Shown here: one piece after another, positions 27,813 through 37,187 of the stretch
Layout: every line of letters begins with the position of its first letter
Numbering within the stretch: position 1 is the stretch's first letter
NCBI GenBank assembly: GCA_903834135.1
Contig: CAILHZ010000016.1
Span: 124,001 to 188,000 of the forward strand
Length of the DNA stretch: 64,000 nt
Origin: an uncultured Opitutia bacterium
GTDB taxonomy: Bacteria; Verrucomicrobiota; Verrucomicrobiia; Opitutales; Opitutaceae
Direction: 5' to 3'
Notes under the pieces: generated by a model
What the model saw: the letters and a program-made list of their open reading frames with translations, nothing else
Database searches by the model: none
Told to the model about the DNA's origin: nothing
Program-made: the position numbers and the translations under genes

Positions 27813-28586
27813 TTATTTCTTAGCTGCTTTAAGTGCTGCTGCATTTTGTCTAAGACCGTTTGCAACAGAGCCGCCATCTGAACCAAGAGCGACAAAGCTA
27901 AAGCCTAAGTCCCGGCATTTTTCTACCATCGCAGCACTCTGGACTAGAATTCCTGCTGCTTTGCCTGATTTTTTTGCAGCTGAAACTACCTTCGTTAAAG
28001 CTTCAATAAACTGTGTGCTCTCGAGCTGATCGCGAATCCCCATATTGTAACTCAAATCTGTGGGACCAACAAAGAGAACATCTACACCATCTACAGCTGC
28101 TATTTCATCCGCTGCTGAAACGGCTTCAGGAGATTCAATCTGTGCAACAAGCAGTAACTTTTCGTGACCATGTAAATAATGATCCTCAAAATCGACTCCA
28201 TAACCTGAGGCGCGTTGCATCTTTGCAAGACCGCGCACCCCGCGTGGAGGATACCTCATTGCTGAAACAGCTTTCTTAGCTTCTTCAGCACTAGAAATAA
28301 AAGGAACCATCACTCCTTGTGCTCCCATGTCTAAAACACGTTTAAATGTAACGGTTTCATTCCAAGCAATACGTACAACAGCAAACGCTGGAGTGGCTGC
28401 TGCTGCTTGTAATTGAGAAACAAGCGTATCTTGACCACCAGGTCCATGTTCATGATCAATTAAGAGCCAATCGTAACCGGCATTACCTGCGATCTCAGTT
28501 GTTATAGGTGAACCTAAATTAATAAACGTTCCAGTGAGCCATTGACCGGCAAGTACTCGAGTTCGGAAATCGCTGGAAAGTTTCAT
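27813..28586 (-). CDS. HpcH/HpaI-family aldolase, GarL-like (257 aa)
   Basis: Metal-dependent class II aldolase that would cleave 5-keto-4-deoxyglucarate to pyruvate and tartronate semialdehyde, or a related 2-keto-3-deoxy acid. WLLIDHEHGPGG (catalytic His), FAVVRIAWNE (Arg), VAQIESPEAV (Glu metal ligand) and DVLFVGPTDLSYNMG (Asp metal ligand) are intact. 257 aa is normal for GarL/HpcH. Position between the glucarate-dehydratase-like gene and the GarR-type reductase favours a GarL role. Alternative: 2-keto-3-deoxy-rhamnonate aldolase. Confidence 0.9.
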   Translation of the reverse strand: MKLSSDFRTRVLAGQWLTGTFINLGSPITTEIAGNAGYDWLLIDHEHGPGGQDTLVSQLQAAAATPAFAVVRIAWNETVTFKRVLDMGAQGVMVPFISSAEEAKKAVSAMRYPPRGVRGLAKMQRASGYGVDFEDHYLHGHEKLLLVAQIESPEAVSAADEIAAVDGVDVLFVGPTDLSYNMGIRDQLESTQFIEALTKVVSAAKKSGKAAGILVQSAAMVEKCRDLGFSFVALGSDGGSVANGLRQNAAALKAAKK

Positions 28587-28599
28587 AAGTTAGATTGGA

Positions 28600-29469
28600 T
28601 TACAAAGAGGTATACAGCTGATACAAAGCTTGGGTGCCGCACTCACTCCAACCATGCGCAGCTACATCATCATATAATTTCTTAGCTAAACTTAGCCCAG
28701 GAAGCTCTAGTTTCATTTCCTTAGCAGAATCTAAAGCAATACCCATATCTTTAATGATATGCTTTACATAAAAACCAGGCGCAAAATTACCTGCCAGAGC
28801 ACGTGGCGCAAGTGTAGTCATCGCCCAACTGCCTGCTGCACCGCCACTGATACTTGCATGTACTTGGGTCGGATCTAAGCCTGCTTTCTTAGCATAAATA
28901 AGCGCCTCGATCCAAGCTACCATACCAACAGCAACAGAAATTTGGTTAGCCATCTTACAATGCTGTCCAGCACCAGAAGCACCAAGAAGAGCAATGTTCT
29001 TACCCATTAATTCAAATAAAGGTTTAGCACGATCGTAGGCTACTTGCTCACCACCAACCATTATTACTAAACGAGCTTCTTTAGCTCCAATATCTCCGCC
29101 TGATACAGGAGCATCAAGGGCTGAAATTCCTTTCTTAGAAGCGGCTTCTGAAATGCGGCGTGCAAGAATCGGACTGGAGGTCGTCATATCTATGAGTAAA
29201 GCGCCTACTTTAACTCGATCAACGATTCCACCTTTTCCTAAATACGTTTCTTCAACGTCTTTTGGGAAACCAAGCATGGTAATAACTACATCAGCAGCTG
29301 CTGCCGCTGATCCAGCTGAGTCATGCCAGATTGCACCAAGATCAAGCAAGTCCTTAGCTTTCTCTTGAGTTCGATTGTACACGTGCAGCGTATTGCCGGC
29401 TTTAATAAGGTGAGAAGCCATGCTTCGCCCCATGACACCTGTACCAACAAACGCGATTGTATGAGCCAT
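28600..29469 (-). CDS. Beta-hydroxyacid dehydrogenase, tartronate-semialdehyde-reductase type (289 aa)
   Basis: NAD(P)H-dependent reductase likely turning tartronate semialdehyde into glycerate. IAFVGTGVMGRSMASHL is the dinucleotide site, DAPVSGGDIGAKEARL the substrate-binding motif, and GAGQHCKMANQISVAVGM contains the catalytic Lys in the GxxxxxKxxxN pattern. Length matches GarR/GlxR (about 294). It lies 13 bases before the aldolase gene and 4 bases after uxaC on the minus strand, so all are one transcript. 3-Hydroxyisobutyrate dehydrogenase is the alternative label. Confidence 0.88.
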   Translation of the reverse strand: MAHTIAFVGTGVMGRSMASHLIKAGNTLHVYNRTQEKAKDLLDLGAIWHDSAGSAAAAADVVITMLGFPKDVEETYLGKGGIVDRVKVGALLIDMTTSSPILARRISEAASKKGISALDAPVSGGDIGAKEARLVIMVGGEQVAYDRAKPLFELMGKNIALLGASGAGQHCKMANQISVAVGMVAWIEALIYAKKAGLDPTQVHASISGGAAGSWAMTTLAPRALAGNFAPGFYVKHIIKDMGIALDSAKEMKLELPGLSLAKKLYDDVAAHGWSECGTQALYQLYTSL

Positions 29470-29473
29470 AAAA

Positions 29474-30892
29474 TTATTTCGCTGAATATTCAGAAGCTAG
29501 ATCGAGACGGAAATAATCTCGAGCGTTTCCAAAACAGATATTTTTAACCATACTACCGATAAAGGCCATGTCTGATGGCAAATCTCCGCGGGCAATATCT
29601 GCTCCGATTAAATTACATAATGTACGTCGGAAATATTCATGCCTTGGGAAGCTCACAAAACTACGTGAATCCGTAAGCATACCAACAAAGCGACTAAGTA
29701 GTCCCAAATTAGATAAAGCATTAATCTGCCATTCCATTGCTTCTTTTTGGTCTAAGAACCACCAGCCACTACCAAATTGCAACTTGCCTGGAATTGAACC
29801 GTCTTGGAAGTTTCCAATCATAGCACCAAAGACGTAATTGTCTGCAGGATTTAAATTGTAGATAATCGTACGAGGGAGTTGATCAGTTGCATCTAGTGAA
29901 TCTAAGTAACGCGATAAGGCGGCAGCTTGAGGTAAATCACCAATCGAATCAAAACCAGTATCAGGCCCAAAAGATTTTAATAAGCGCTTATTATTATTAC
30001 GCAGTGCACCTAAGTGCAGCTGTTTAGTCCATCCACGTGCTGCGTCCCAGCGGCCAAATTCAAGCATCAGGTAAGAACCGTATTTAGCTTGTTCAGTTGC
30101 CGAAGGAACTCTGCCTTCACGAGCTGCATCAAATACAGACTTTGCTTCAGCATGTGTGCATGGCTCTGATAATGCGGTTTCTAGGCCATGATCAGACAAG
30201 CGACCACCAGCTGCATGAAATGCATCGTGCCGATTCTTAAGAGCGGATAATAAATCATCGAAAGTCTTAACAGGCATGCCTGCTGTACCTCCTAATTTTT
30301 CGATCCAAACATTAAATCCAGCAGGATCACCTACAGATAAAGCCTTATCCGGACGGAACGCAGGATATACTTTTGTCTTGAGCCCACTTTTTTGGATTTT
30401 TGCATGCGTATCTAAAGAATCCGCAGGATCATCTGTGGTACATACTACAGCCACTTTGGACTGTGAAAGTAAATCGTGTACACGCAACTTAGGCAGTCTC
30501 TCATTTGCTTGTTTCCAAATAGCATCAGCTGTTGCAGGTGTAAGCAGTGTATCCACATCAAAGTAACGTTTTAATTCAAGATGCGTCCAATGGTACAAAG
30601 GATTACGCATCGTGTGAGGCACGGTTTGCGCCCATGCCTTAAATTTTTCTTCTGGTGATGCACTCCCAGTGATGAAACGCTCATTAACACCATTGGCACG
30701 TAGCGCACGCCACTTATAATGATCACCACCTAACCATAGCTCAGAAAGATTCGAAAACTGATGATTGGATTCGATTAGTGCGGGAGAAAGATGGCAGTGA
30801 TAATCGAAGATTGGCTCGTTCTTCGCAAAGTTGTTATAGAGCTCACGCGCTTGAGGAGTCGTAAGCAAAAAATCGTCGTGAATAAATGACAT
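29474..30892 (-). CDS. uxaC: Uronate isomerase
   Basis: Isomerises D-glucuronate to D-fructuronate and D-galacturonate to D-tagaturonate. FDYHCHLSPALI carries the HxH metal pair, followed by WLGGDHYKWRALRANG and NPLYHWTHLELKRYFDVD. Near the C-terminus are GMLTDSRSFVSFPRHEYFRR and NICFGNARDYF, all classical UxaC segments. 472 aa is normal. It is the second gene of the sugar-acid operon, 80 bases after the epimerase-like gene. Confidence 0.97.
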   Translation of the reverse strand: MSFIHDDFLLTTPQARELYNNFAKNEPIFDYHCHLSPALIESNHQFSNLSELWLGGDHYKWRALRANGVNERFITGSASPEEKFKAWAQTVPHTMRNPLYHWTHLELKRYFDVDTLLTPATADAIWKQANERLPKLRVHDLLSQSKVAVVCTTDDPADSLDTHAKIQKSGLKTKVYPAFRPDKALSVGDPAGFNVWIEKLGGTAGMPVKTFDDLLSALKNRHDAFHAAGGRLSDHGLETALSEPCTHAEAKSVFDAAREGRVPSATEQAKYGSYLMLEFGRWDAARGWTKQLHLGALRNNNKRLLKSFGPDTGFDSIGDLPQAAALSRYLDSLDATDQLPRTIIYNLNPADNYVFGAMIGNFQDGSIPGKLQFGSGWWFLDQKEAMEWQINALSNLGLLSRFVGMLTDSRSFVSFPRHEYFRRTLCNLIGADIARGDLPSDMAFIGSMVKNICFGNARDYFRLDLASEYSAK

Positions 30893-30972
30893 GGTTGGAA
30901 AGCATGCACTCTACGACTTTCGCTGGATGAGTACCAGCAAAAGCCTTCAAAACTTACGGTCTTTTTTAAGTC

Positions 30973-32841
30973 CTAACCTGCAATTGAACTCACTAAATCC
31001 GAAAGCTGCTTGTAGCCTGCAAGTGAAGCACTCGCTTTTGCACATACCGCACTTGTCGCTAACCCGGTGGTTTCAGCTAGGAATATAATATAGCTAGCTA
31101 CATTACGGGCAAAATTTAGACGACCTTCTTCACTAATGGAGTAGAAGCGAGCCCTTTGAATATAGCCTGCAGGCGTATGATCACCGAGTGCTGCTTTCTC
31201 TGCACGACCACCTCCGGCAAGTACATAAAGGAAGTTATACTCAAACCAAAACATATGTTCAGGATTTGGACTAAGTGCCTCTAGAGCTGTGCGACATGTA
31301 GCAGGAGATTGAAATACTTCCATAGCCTTACCAGACTTTGAAAGTGCATCAGTAATAAATATACGAGCCATCTTTTGCTCAGTAGCATCTATACTGAAAG
31401 CTCCCAGTAGGGCTAATTCTAGGGTGAATAAATACCAGTCATGCCAGAGTGCCTGATCAGCAGCGTTCTTTGAAATCGCTAAGGCCTTACCCATTTCGTA
31501 GGTGTAGCGACCGCTTGTTTTAATTTCTAAGCGGCGGCCTGTGACTTCACCCATTACCCGGTAATTCTCAGCTGATTTACCGGAGCCTGAATGAAATCCA
31601 ATACTTGCATCAAACTTTGAACATACAGCCCACTGTTTCTCAATTAAGACCTTGAGTGCTGCGTTATCAGGATAAGGCATGTTCTTTTGGAAACCAAAAG
31701 CTGGAGCTACAAAATGAATCTTCATTCCAAGCGCTTCACAAAGAGCTAACATAACTGCAGTTGTTTCCTGAGTCGTTAGACCAGGTAATTCATCAATGGA
31801 TAATTCTCTTAAGTAGTCACGCCCAACCTGAGTTGTGAAAGCTTTCTCACGTGCAGCACGATACTTGGTATCACGCTGTTTCATTTTTTGCATCGAAGGC
31901 CATACGTAAGCCACTAAGTGAGCAAATTCTGCTTCATTTAAAACTAGCCCTACAGAGGCGACACGTGATTTAACAACTTTAAGAATTTCAGCTGGTACGT
32001 GTGCACTCACCCAAGCTGCTGCATCACCAGGAACCTGTGTTTGAGCAAGTTCAGGAGATAAATCAAATGTGATATAACTAGCCAATAAGCAGCCAGTGAC
32101 TAATTGATCTTCACGACTATCAAATTTACCGCCGATTGGTTGATGATCAGCATTAAAACTCCAAGCAATTTTACGTTTATGAAAGCCTGTTTTCAATTTT
32201 GAAATTACGCAGCCATGGCTCATACCCTCAACACTTTGGCCTTGGTGACCTTCAGGAACATTCGTTCCAATAAACGGGAAAGGAACACTATCTAAGCGAC
32301 CATCTAGCATCGCGTTTACATCATAAACTAATTCACGAGGAATCGAATTTTGATTAGCAGTAACACCTAGATTAAGATGGGCCATTGCCCACTCTACCCC
32401 AGTCCAGTGCAGTGTCGTAAAACGAGCACCAATACCTAAGGTGCGTTTACCTAAATCTGCTCCTGCAGTTGGAAAAATTGTGGTAGACGAGTCATGCTCC
32501 TGAATTAAATTTTTAAGTGCGAGTAAGTTTAAAAAACTTGCTGGAAAAATATCTTCGTTATCTGAACGAGCTAACGCTTGCCGTAGGGTATTTGGCGAAA
32601 CTGCTCCTGCTTTTTTCTTAAGCAACCATCCGCAGTCACCGGTGTGTGTGTCTTCAAATAAAGTCCAATCACCCTGAGCTGTCTGAAATGCACTTGTGGG
32701 ATAATTTTTTAATAACCCAGCATTTTTACTGAGTGCTTTGCTAGATAACTGATCCCAATCCAAACAGAAGTCGGGACTTACACATGGGTTAGATGCGATA
32801 CGCAGATTATTATTAAGCAAAAATGTATTAATAGAAGACAT
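30973..32841 (-). CDS. uxaE: Tagaturonate/fructuronate epimerase-like protein (622 aa)
   Basis: Probably interconverts D-tagaturonate and D-fructuronate, joining galacturonate to the glucuronate branch. The part IAWSFNADHQPIGGKFDSRE and ITFDLSPEL resembles, from memory, the ADH-type metal motif of UxaE described in Thermotoga. GIGARFTTLHWTGVEWAMAH precedes it and EYNFLYVLAGGGRAEKAALG lies near the C-terminus. At 622 aa it is longer than I expect for the family, with an extra N-terminal portion to about residue 100. It is the first gene of the operon and directly precedes uxaC, whose products are the proposed substrates, which supports the call. A different sugar-epimerase or aldolase-like TIM barrel is the alternative. 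Confidence 0.68.
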   Translation of the reverse strand: MSSINTFLLNNNLRIASNPCVSPDFCLDWDQLSSKALSKNAGLLKNYPTSAFQTAQGDWTLFEDTHTGDCGWLLKKKAGAVSPNTLRQALARSDNEDIFPASFLNLLALKNLIQEHDSSTTIFPTAGADLGKRTLGIGARFTTLHWTGVEWAMAHLNLGVTANQNSIPRELVYDVNAMLDGRLDSVPFPFIGTNVPEGHQGQSVEGMSHGCVISKLKTGFHKRKIAWSFNADHQPIGGKFDSREDQLVTGCLLASYITFDLSPELAQTQVPGDAAAWVSAHVPAEILKVVKSRVASVGLVLNEAEFAHLVAYVWPSMQKMKQRDTKYRAAREKAFTTQVGRDYLRELSIDELPGLTTQETTAVMLALCEALGMKIHFVAPAFGFQKNMPYPDNAALKVLIEKQWAVCSKFDASIGFHSGSGKSAENYRVMGEVTGRRLEIKTSGRYTYEMGKALAISKNAADQALWHDWYLFTLELALLGAFSIDATEQKMARIFITDALSKSGKAMEVFQSPATCRTALEALSPNPEHMFWFEYNFLYVLAGGGRAEKAALGDHTPAGYIQRARFYSISEEGRLNFARNVASYIIFLAETTGLATSAVCAKASASLAGYKQLSDLVSSIAG

Positions 32842-33015
32842 ATAAAAAAAGAGGTATTTTAACCTATATTAGTAAATTCCCTCACAATCAAATGCAGCTT
32901 ACAAGGATCGAATACGGACTCGTGTCTTATTTGTACCAGATAAACATCCAGTAGCTAAGGTAAATTATCTTCCCTGGGCACCACTGTCTAGCAAGTGGCC
33001 CTGCCGGGCGCATAT

Positions 33016-33049
33016 AAAAAGGCCGCCTCGGGCTGCTATCCGAGGCGGC
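33016..33049 (-). terminator. Strong terminator after the Spy-like gene
   Basis: A 10-bp G+C-rich perfect stem (33022-33031 with 33040-33049, loop of 8) followed on the minus strand by five T residues (complement of A33016-33020). It lies 22 bases after the stop of the minus-strand gene at 33071 and also insulates the uxaE promoter region. Confidence 0.9.
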
Positions 33050-33070
33050 TCACACCTACCCTAACAAGTG

Positions 33071-33505
33071 TTATGTCGTAGGAGGCGCTGCAGGTGCAGG
33101 TGCTTCTCCATCCGACTTTTTCTTACCCCTTGGTCCACCACCCATTGGAGGTAATTTATCGAAAGTAGTTTGTTGTTCAGATGTCAAAAGGGCGCGGATT
33201 TTAGCGTTACCTTCCTTACGAATAGCCATCATCTGCGTGCGGCGATCGTCCTGTGAAAGATCTTCATTTTTGCGAAGCTCAAGCATCTGAGTCATTTGAT
33301 CTTTTAAAATAGCTGCTACTTTAGTTTTTTGCTCGTCCGTTAAATTAAGTTTTTTAGCCAGTTGCTCCATAGGACGAGCGCCACCCCAAGCTTTGCCAGC
33401 TGGAGGTGTAGCAGGTGCTGCATCTTGAGCATACACTGCAGGAGTAGTGGCTAAAAGGCCAAGCACTAGACCAAACACAGATGAAATCAGAAATGGCGTT
33501 TTCAT
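33071..33505 (-). CDS. Spy/CpxP-like periplasmic protein (144 aa)
   Basis: A signal peptide (about 1-27, TTPAVYAQ) precedes a Pro/Ala-rich linker. The following helical segment MEQLAKKLNLTDEQKTKVAAILKDQM and, after a charged repeat, IRALLTSEQQTTFDKL show the paired LTxEQ-type motifs of the Spy/CpxP/LTXXQ group. Such proteins act as periplasmic chaperones or metal/envelope stress sensors. The C-terminus is low-complexity Pro/Ala/Gly. ATG 33505 was chosen because it starts MKTPFLISSVFGLVLG; the frame extends 15 codons further without family-like sequence. It is a single-gene unit with its own terminator. Confidence 0.8.
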   Translation of the reverse strand: MKTPFLISSVFGLVLGLLATTPAVYAQDAAPATPPAGKAWGGARPMEQLAKKLNLTDEQKTKVAAILKDQMTQMLELRKNEDLSQDDRRTQMMAIRKEGNAKIRALLTSEQQTTFDKLPPMGGGPRGKKKSDGEAPAPAAPPTT

Positions 33506-33651
33506 GTTTTTAAAAATGAGGTACTGCTGCTTCCAACCAGCCAGACGCACCTATTTAGGAATAGTTTCGAAAAATATTATTTTTCCAGCTCTTTCCCTAT
33601 GAAGTCGCGAGTGTTGCAATCTAAGCCAAAGCACGTTTTTTTAGGTACCAG

Positions 33652-34770
33652 ATGAATACGTTTGATAGGCACCTAATGCGCGAGTGGCTGCAAATACTCT
33701 TCTTAGTGCTAGTCGCTGTCTGTGGCCTATTGTTTGTACAAATCTGCTATGATGACTTCAAAGACATGCTAGAAATCGGTGCAGGCTTCTCCGATTTCAT
33801 ACGCTATATCTTTATTACAATGCCTAGTTTTCTGGGTCTTGTACTTCCCTTAGCGTTGCTTATTTCACTTCTTTTTACCCTCACTAAACTGCACCGCTCC
33901 AACGAGATAACAGCAATGAGGACTGCAGGTGTAGGGTTTGCAAGACTCACCGCTCCACTATGGGTCGTAGGCCTGTTTGCCTGTGCTTTAGTTTGGTGGC
34001 TTAACTCAAGTGTAGTACCTTGGTCTGTTGAGCAATCCCGCCAATTGGACGCAGAAATGCAGTACAAAAAGCAGGCTAAAACCCTACCTCCCGATCGAGT
34101 TGGAGCAGTCTATAGCGTTGCTTTTGATAACTCAGAAGATCACCGCATGTGGCTTATCAATCGTTACAGGCAGGCGTCACCCGCTAAGGGATTTGGTATA
34201 TCTGTCTCTCAAATGGATAAAAGTAACCGAGAAACGATCCGTTTATTGGCCTCGGAGGCCTGGTATGACGCTCCACGCACGAGATGGATTTTTAAAAATG
34301 GCCGAGTGCTTAAATTCAATCCAGATACGGAGGAGCAAACAGACTCAGAGCCTTTCACCACACATATAGAGACTTCGTTTCATGAAGATCCAACACTGAT
34401 GCTTCTAACGGATCAAAGACCAAGAGATCTTTCGTTTTTTGAACTCAAACGTTTGATGGTATATTTCGAAGCAGAAAAAAATCCTAATAAAGTAGTACCC
34501 TATGCTGTTAGATACTACTCGCTGATTGCTGATACTTTAGCCCCCTTAATTGTAATCGCGATTGCTATACCCTTTGCAATTGCTGGTGTGAGAGTAAATC
34601 CTGCAGTAGGCGTCTCCAAAGCAATTGGTCTATTTATTCTTTATTATATTTTTAATACAATCGGCAGCTCAATTGCGATGAAACAGTGGATGGATCCAGA
34701 AACTGCAGCATGGATTCCAAACGCAGGAATGGTTATCTTAGCAACATACTTTCTGTCACGCCTACGTTAA
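33652..34770 (+). CDS. LptF/LptG-family lipopolysaccharide-export permease (372 aa)
   Basis: Inner-membrane component of the Lpt machine that moves LPS to the outer membrane. The N-terminus FDRHLMREWLQILFLVLVAVCG, ITMPSFLGLVLPLALLISLLFTL and HRSNEITAMRTAGVGFARL are classic YjgP/YjgQ motifs. A periplasmic jellyroll region (about 100-270) is followed by three helices (APLIVIAIAIPFAIAGVRV, ...). Only one permease is present here, so its partner and the LptB ATPase are elsewhere. The call between LptF and LptG is not possible by eye. It converges on the oxygenase gene with 4 bases between. Confidence 0.9.
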   Translation: MNTFDRHLMREWLQILFLVLVAVCGLLFVQICYDDFKDMLEIGAGFSDFIRYIFITMPSFLGLVLPLALLISLLFTLTKLHRSNEITAMRTAGVGFARLTAPLWVVGLFACALVWWLNSSVVPWSVEQSRQLDAEMQYKKQAKTLPPDRVGAVYSVAFDNSEDHRMWLINRYRQASPAKGFGISVSQMDKSNRETIRLLASEAWYDAPRTRWIFKNGRVLKFNPDTEEQTDSEPFTTHIETSFHEDPTLMLLTDQRPRDLSFFELKRLMVYFEAEKNPNKVVPYAVRYYSLIADTLAPLIVIAIAIPFAIAGVRVNPAVGVSKAIGLFILYYIFNTIGSSIAMKQWMDPETAAWIPNAGMVILATYFLSRLR

Positions 34771-34774
34771 TATT

Positions 34775-35392
34775 TTAACTCCAGTTATAGTTAAAGCTGA
34801 TACTAATTCGCTCTTTGCTTACTCGGTTCTGAGCAACCTCATGTCTTAGCCAGCTTTCAAAAAGTAAGAGATTCCCTGCTTTAGCAGGATAGATAATATG
34901 GGCTTTATTTTCATTTCTTGCAGACGCTGTACGCGGAGGGGCTGCCATAAAGCGATCAAGTCTAGGATCTTCAAATTTTAAACCAGGGCAGCCTACAGGT
35001 GTTGTGACATAGTAGGTTCCGCTAATAAATGCCAGAGGATGTAGATGCAGTGAATGTGCAGCTAAAGGAGGCATTATATTCACCCAGCAATCTGTCATAC
35101 GAATGGATTTACCCTGCAGATCAAAATCAAGTGCCTTACTATACTTGAGTACATGTTTATTAATCTTCTTTTCAAGTTCAGCGAAGGTGGATGAAAAACG
35201 CTGAAGCTCATTCATCGAGGCATAGCTCGTATAACCACCTGGATAATTTTTCTTTGACCAAGCACGTCCCGCTTTATCGTAGTCTCTTAAGTTACGACAT
35301 TCCTCAGCCAGTTCGTTATTTAGTTTTGCAAGACCTGAAGCCTGAAGGGCTTTGCTATAAATATAAGTCGGAAACCAAGATTTAATAGACAT
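34775..35392 (-). CDS. Putative 2OG-Fe(II) oxygenase (TIGR02466-like, 205 aa)
   Basis: Resembles the putative 2-oxoglutarate/iron oxygenase group that starts with a WFPTYIY segment. HSLHLHPLAFISGTYYV gives an HxH-type metal site region, FEDPRLDRFMAAPP is family-typical, and GNLLLFESWLRHEVAQN with KERISISFNYN supplies the distal His and the 2OG Arg. No signal peptide. The gene starts 3 bases after the stop of the Cys/Met-metabolism enzyme on the same strand, so the two are likely cotranscribed. Substrate unknown; a role related to sulfur amino acids would be a guess from context only. Confidence 0.8.
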   Translation of the reverse strand: MSIKSWFPTYIYSKALQASGLAKLNNELAEECRNLRDYDKAGRAWSKKNYPGGYTSYASMNELQRFSSTFAELEKKINKHVLKYSKALDFDLQGKSIRMTDCWVNIMPPLAAHSLHLHPLAFISGTYYVTTPVGCPGLKFEDPRLDRFMAAPPRTASARNENKAHIIYPAKAGNLLLFESWLRHEVAQNRVSKERISISFNYNWS

Positions 35393-35395
35393 AAA

Positions 35396-36898
35396 TTATC
35401 CTAAGGCTGAGTTAAGAGCTGCAATAATAGAATCTGAAGGTTCAGCGCCAACACTAAGACGCAGTAGATCTGGATTAATTCCCTGTGAAAATAATTCCTT
35501 ACGCCCTTCGTCTTTAGTCACCATGTCGTAATGCGCTAAATACATAAAAGGACATATAAGCGTTGTTTTCATGCCGAAACTCGGTCCCTTCGGCAATGCA
35601 AGTCGATCGTAAAATACATCCAAAGAACCTGCTAGTGTGAAAGATATCATACTTCCAACTGAAGCAGGACTTTGCGCAACACTAAGATAATTATTTTTTG
35701 ATTCGGGAGCTAAAGCCCAAAATACTTCTAATACACGAGGGTCCTTTTCTAGATAGGTGGCAATACGCGTGGTATTAATTGCAATTTGCGCGAGTACTTT
35801 TTCTGTATTTGTAATTTGTGCCGCAAGCCGAGCGCTATCCTTAGAGTACAAACCCTCGATATTCTTTGCGATGCGTGTACGTAGCAGTTTTGCATTCTTT
35901 GCTTCAGGATTAACAATAGCTAGACCCGCTATCACATCCCCTTCACTGGCTGTATATTTAGTTAAACTGTTCACTTGCACATCCGCATACTGAAGCACCT
36001 TCACACTAAACAATGAAGCAATGGAGGTATCTAAAACGAGTGAAATATCATGAGACTTACATAAGTCACTGAGTGCTTTAACATCGGATGTTTGGACAAG
36101 AGGATTTGAAGGAATTTCAGTGATTACACCTGCAATTCGATCTGCTTTTTCAGCGAACAATTTCTTTAATGTATCAAGATCGAATACATCTCCTAAAAAA
36201 ATATAGTCATCAGTGCTTGGTGTTAACTTCTTAAGAATAGCAATAGTATCCAAGTAAAGCCATCCTAGCTGAATCCATATCTTTTTTCCTTTCTTTGTTT
36301 GGATTTCAGATATTGCCATGAACGCGGAGTAAATCGCATTCATTCCATTGTTGGTTAAAAATAAATCTTCTACACTTGCTGCAGGAAGTGCCTTAAGAAG
36401 ATATTTTTTAATCTCCAAATCAGAATCCCCACTGAAGAGTATTTCTTCATTTACTTCAGGTATAATACCATAACTTACCAATTGATCTTCAGCCTGCCTT
36501 GAAGAAATAAAACCACCGACATGCTGTAAAAAACCTTTAGCCCGTGCATTGAGTTCTACTGAATCGATGTGAGCTACACCAAAAATTGAATCAATGTTAA
36601 AACGAACTAGGTTAGTAGCACCCACTAAATAGCCCTCAAGCTTTTCAGCCATAGCCTCAGATGAGGTGAGCCAAAGTTTTAAGCCTTCATAGCCAGACTT
36701 TTTCAAATAATAGGCAGTAAGCTGCAGTACATAAGGATGAAGTACGAACCGAGGGTATCCCGAGGTTAGCTGAGAGGTTATCTCGGGCCTTTTTTCTTCA
36801 TACCCACGCACCGCTTCCATAGTAGGTAAACTACACGAAACAGCATGCGTTACATCAGGAATAGGCCTTCCAAGAGGGAGTGGTTTAAATCCAGGCAT
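35396..36898 (-). CDS. Cystathionine gamma-synthase-like PLP enzyme, long form (500 aa)
   Basis: Cys/Met-metabolism PLP family. VNSLTKYTASEGDVIAG contains the PLP lysine (SxTKY), VLDTSIASLF the PLP-stacking Asp region, and LLRLSVGAEPSDSIIAAL the terminal substrate-binding Arg segment. At 500 aa it exceeds bacterial MetB/MetC (about 390). The N-terminal part with PLGRPIPDVTHAVSCSLPTM, ...GYEEKRP and SGYPRFVLHPYV resembles the opening of fungal cystathionine gamma-synthases (family knowledge). Predicted to join a homoserine ester and cysteine, or to sulfhydrylate. Coupled to the 2OG oxygenase gene downstream. Confidence 0.82.
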   Translation of the reverse strand: MPGFKPLPLGRPIPDVTHAVSCSLPTMEAVRGYEEKRPEITSQLTSGYPRFVLHPYVLQLTAYYLKKSGYEGLKLWLTSSEAMAEKLEGYLVGATNLVRFNIDSIFGVAHIDSVELNARAKGFLQHVGGFISSRQAEDQLVSYGIIPEVNEEILFSGDSDLEIKKYLLKALPAASVEDLFLTNNGMNAIYSAFMAISEIQTKKGKKIWIQLGWLYLDTIAILKKLTPSTDDYIFLGDVFDLDTLKKLFAEKADRIAGVITEIPSNPLVQTSDVKALSDLCKSHDISLVLDTSIASLFSVKVLQYADVQVNSLTKYTASEGDVIAGLAIVNPEAKNAKLLRTRIAKNIEGLYSKDSARLAAQITNTEKVLAQIAINTTRIATYLEKDPRVLEVFWALAPESKNNYLSVAQSPASVGSMISFTLAGSLDVFYDRLALPKGPSFGMKTTLICPFMYLAHYDMVTKDEGRKELFSQGINPDLLRLSVGAEPSDSIIAALNSALG

Positions 36899-37187
36899 TT
36901 AAGTAAGTCTGTATTGTCTTATTATTAGGGTGTTTGGCAATCGGAAGCTTTGTGCAGAAAAGTGTAGAAAAGTGCCTTATTTTTCTCACTTTTGTTTCGA
37001 AAATACCAATTCATTGACCATCGTAACCTACTACCCCCCCTCGTCGTCTTAATTTAAACGAATTTGTGTCTTAATTATATACGCCAAAACACCACCTAGT
37101 CTGGCCATTTCAGTGACATTAAATAGTCTAGATTTTCCAGCTTTAAAATAACCCCTCTTATCACTTAAACTTAACACTAATTACCCT

